From positions 248,001 through 312,000 of the forward strand of contig NZ_FYDG01000001.1 of assembly GCF_900187365.1 (NCBI RefSeq): a DNA stretch of 64,000 bases. The letters run 5' to 3'. Below, one piece after another: positions 62,173-64,000 of this stretch. Source of the DNA: Rhodoblastus acidophilus (GTDB lineage: Bacteria > Pseudomonadota > Alphaproteobacteria > Rhizobiales > Beijerinckiaceae). Both the position numbers and the translations under genes were made by a program. The stretch's first letter is position 1; each line of letters opens with the position of its first letter. The notes under the pieces are model-generated. The model saw nothing but the letters and a program-made list of their open reading frames with translations, made no database searches and was not told where the DNA came from.

Positions 62173-64000
62173 TCAGAACGCGTGCGAATAGCCGACGCGG
62201 ACCGCGTTGGAGACATGGCCGCCCTCGGCGAGCTGGGCGGTGTAGCCGACGCTCCACACGCCCACGCCGACCCGGCCCTGCACGCCCAGGCCGAGTTCGC
62301 CATAATTGAGCGCCACATGCGGAATCGCCACGCGCGCCGAGGCCATGGCGGCGTTGGCGCTGGCGAGCTTGAAGGTGGCGTAGCGCGTTTCGGCGTCGAA
62401 ATCGTGGTTGTAGGTCAGCCGCGCGAACGGCGTGACGCCCATGAAGGCGCCGAACGCCTCGACGCCGGCCATCAGCGTCTGGCTGCGCGCGATGGTCTGC
62501 GGCATCAAAACATTGCCGCCGGCGGCGCCTGTTTCGGTATAGCCGTCGATTTTCGCCCATTGCAGCTGATAGCCGGCGACCGGACCAGCCTTCGCCACGC
62601 CGAAATCGAAATCATAGCCCGCCTCGACGAACGCCGACTGCAAATCGCCGGAGGTCGAACCGAGCGCCGTCAGGCCATAGGCCGCGGGGCGGTTGATGTT
62701 GTCGAAATTGGCGTAGCCGAAGGAATAGCCGGCCTGGGCGTAGAAGCCGTCGGCCATCGCGCGCCCGTACAGGCTGAAATCATAGCCGTCGGCGTCATGG
62801 CCGAAGGCGCCGTGGCGGTTGATCTGGCCGGCGCCGAAGGCGCCGCCGAAAACCAGATTGGGCGAGAACGTATAATCGAGGCCGATGGAGCCCTGAAAAC
62901 CGTTGCGGGTTCCGGTCTCTCCGGTCGGGCTGGTCAGGTTGTCGCCGTTCACATAGCCGAAGGAGCCGATGATCCAGGGCGTGAACGTGCCCGGAGCGGA
63001 GCCGCCGGCGCGGCGGTTGGCGTTGAGCTGGGCGGCGACGTTGCCGGAATTGATTCCGGCGAGCGACAGCGCCGATTGCTGCACAGCGGCGACCGCGAGC
63101 GGCCCCGTGCCGATCATCCAGGCCAGATATTGCGGATCGACATAGGTCGGCAGGGTCATGCGATAGACCAGCACCTCGGCGTCGCTGTTGACCGATTGCG
63201 CGCAGCTGACGCCGCTCGTGACGCAGGTAGTGGACAGGAAGTCGTTGTCATTGCCGATGAACAGGAAGAAATCCTGCGGCTTGCCTTCCTCCAGCGCCGG
63301 CGCCAGCGCCATACCTTCCCATTTCTCCGTCAGGGTGAGGCGGGTCGGATTCTTGTTGTCGACGTTGACGCCGAACTTGCTCAGCTGCGCCGTGTTCAGA
63401 ATGTTCAGGGCTTCGACCTGCTGCGCTGGCGCGATGGAGGAGACCAGCTTGCCGCCGGGCGAAAGCGGCGTGGCGGTGGTCTCGTACACCGACCCGGCGA
63501 TGTTGGTCGCGCCGGAGACGTCGACGAACAGCACGCTCTTGAACACCGGATTATTGCCGACGGACTGTCCCAGGCCGTTGCCGTCGCGCGACAGCACCAG
63601 GAACTGCGTATCGTTCAGCGCCAGCAGTTCCGACTGCGCAGCGGTGCGGTTGGCGGCGCCCCCGCCGCCGGTCGAATTGTAGATCGGCAGTTGCAACACG
63701 TAATCGGCGATCGGATTGGCCGGCGTCTTGCTCGACGCGATGTCGTAGATCATCAGCCGGGTGTTGGTTCGGGTCTCCTGGCTCGACGACGAGTCCTGCA
63801 TGGCCGCGCTTTGCAGCAGCGTCACCAGCTTTTTCTGGTCGGGCGTGATGGCGAGGCCTTCAAGACCCTGGTTGAGGCGGCGTCCGGTCTTGGCGTCGAC
63901 CAGCGACGTGTAGTTCAGCTGGCCCGAGGCGTCGCGCGGAACCAGCGCCGCCGGCGGCGTGATCACGCCGAGCAGCTTGCCCGTAGCGTCGAAATAATAG
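62173..64000 (-). CDS. Autotransporter with esterase-like-phytase passenger (5' end outside window)
   Basis: The frame runs open to the right edge, so the N-terminus is missing and about 609 residues are visible. The passenger part contains NQGLEGLAITPDQKKLVTLLQSA and EKWEGMALAPA, with PQDFFLFIGNDNDFLS. These are hallmarks of the esterase-like activity of phytase domain. The last 280 residues or so (from TPWIIGSFGYVNGDN) form an autotransporter beta-barrel that ends VRVGYSHAF, with the terminal Phe required for insertion. It displays or releases the enzyme at the cell surface. It is convergent with the kinase gene. Confidence 0.88.
   Translation of the reverse strand, partial: YYFDATGKLLGVITPPAALVPRDASGQLNYTSLVDAKTGRRLNQGLEGLAITPDQKKLVTLLQSAAMQDSSSSQETRTNTRLMIYDIASSKTPANPIADYVLQLPIYNSTGGGGAANRTAAQSELLALNDTQFLVLSRDGNGLGQSVGNNPVFKSVLFVDVSGATNIAGSVYETTATPLSPGGKLVSSIAPAQQVEALNILNTAQLSKFGVNVDNKNPTRLTLTEKWEGMALAPALEEGKPQDFFLFIGNDNDFLSTTCVTSGVSCAQSVNSDAEVLVYRMTLPTYVDPQYLAWMIGTGPLAVAAVQQSALSLAGINSGNVAAQLNANRRAGGSAPGTFTPWIIGSFGYVNGDNLTSPTGETGTRNGFQGSIGLDYTFSPNLVFGGAFGAGQINRHGAFGHDADGYDFSLYGRAMADGFYAQAGYSFGYANFDNINRPAAYGLTALGSTSGDLQSAFVEAGYDFDFGVAKAGPVAGYQLQWAKIDGYTETGAAGGNVLMPQTIARSQTLMAGVEAFGAFMGVTPFARLTYNHDFDAETRYATFKLASANAAMASARVAIPHVALNYGELGLGVQGRVGVGVWSVGYTAQLAEGGHVSNAVRVGYSHAF

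Noticed and set aside
1-64000. Mobile elements, phage genes, CRISPR arrays, tRNA and rRNA genes
   Set aside because: No transposase, integrase, regular direct-repeat array or tRNA-like cloverleaf was recognised on either strand.

Overview
The window is GC-rich chromosomal DNA from an alphaproteobacterium, most likely of the order Hyphomicrobiales (Rhizobiales). The evidence is a MucR/Ros zinc-finger regulator, a textbook Irr iron-control box, the aerobic (Cob-type) cobalamin genes cobF, cobB and cobQ, an EcfG-like stress promoter and strong GC3 bias. The species cannot be fixed from the sequence. I found no tRNA, rRNA, CRISPR array, transposase or integrase.

Layout. 1-5.5 kb: the tail of a membrane polysaccharide protein, a secreted GQSN-type esterase beside an O-acyltransferase, a decayed hybrid-kinase relic, a WGR protein, a GH13 glucosidase and a small stress-type protein. 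5.5-10.8 kb: an RND efflux pump and adaptor with a TetR repressor. 11.4-17.7 kb: an exbD-tonB-receptor-exbB-nucleotidase operon, probably for TonB-driven use of organic phosphate or nucleotides. 17.8-40.3 kb: a sulfur-scavenging region. It has three large periplasmic formylglycine sulfatases, a TonB-dependent receptor, a second TonB/ExbBD set, an XRE-cupin (SutR-like) regulator, an eight-haem TPR cytochrome beside one sulfatase, and a sulfate-binding protein directly coupled to a SulP permease. MucR and a LysR/GST/flavin-protein group sit inside it. 40.6-46.1 kb: an iron operon (third TonB/ExbBD, PKHD hydroxylase, siderophore receptor, small protein) reading away from an Irr box. 46.3-56.1 kb: corrinoid salvage and synthesis (cbiZ, riboswitch-controlled btuCDF, cobB, cobF, cobQ, cysteine-rich protein). 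A second B12 riboswitch there faces an unrecognised protein resembling the catalytic half of dipicolinate synthase subunit A. 56.1-64 kb: a second RND pump and adaptor, an orphan sensor kinase, and the 3' part of an autotransporter with a phytase/esterase-like passenger.

The common theme is nutrient capture across the outer membrane. Three separate TonB-ExbB-ExbD motors lie within 31 kb, each next to a different nutrient module (organophosphate, sulfate ester, ferric siderophore). The most interesting unexplained items are the riboswitch-controlled DpaA-like protein with an 18-codon leader ORF, the 29-codon ORF coupled by ATGA to btuC, the SBP-SulP pairing, the sulfatase-multihaem cytochrome pair, and a similar AT-rich element upstream of two sulfatases and the TonB-ExbBD operon.
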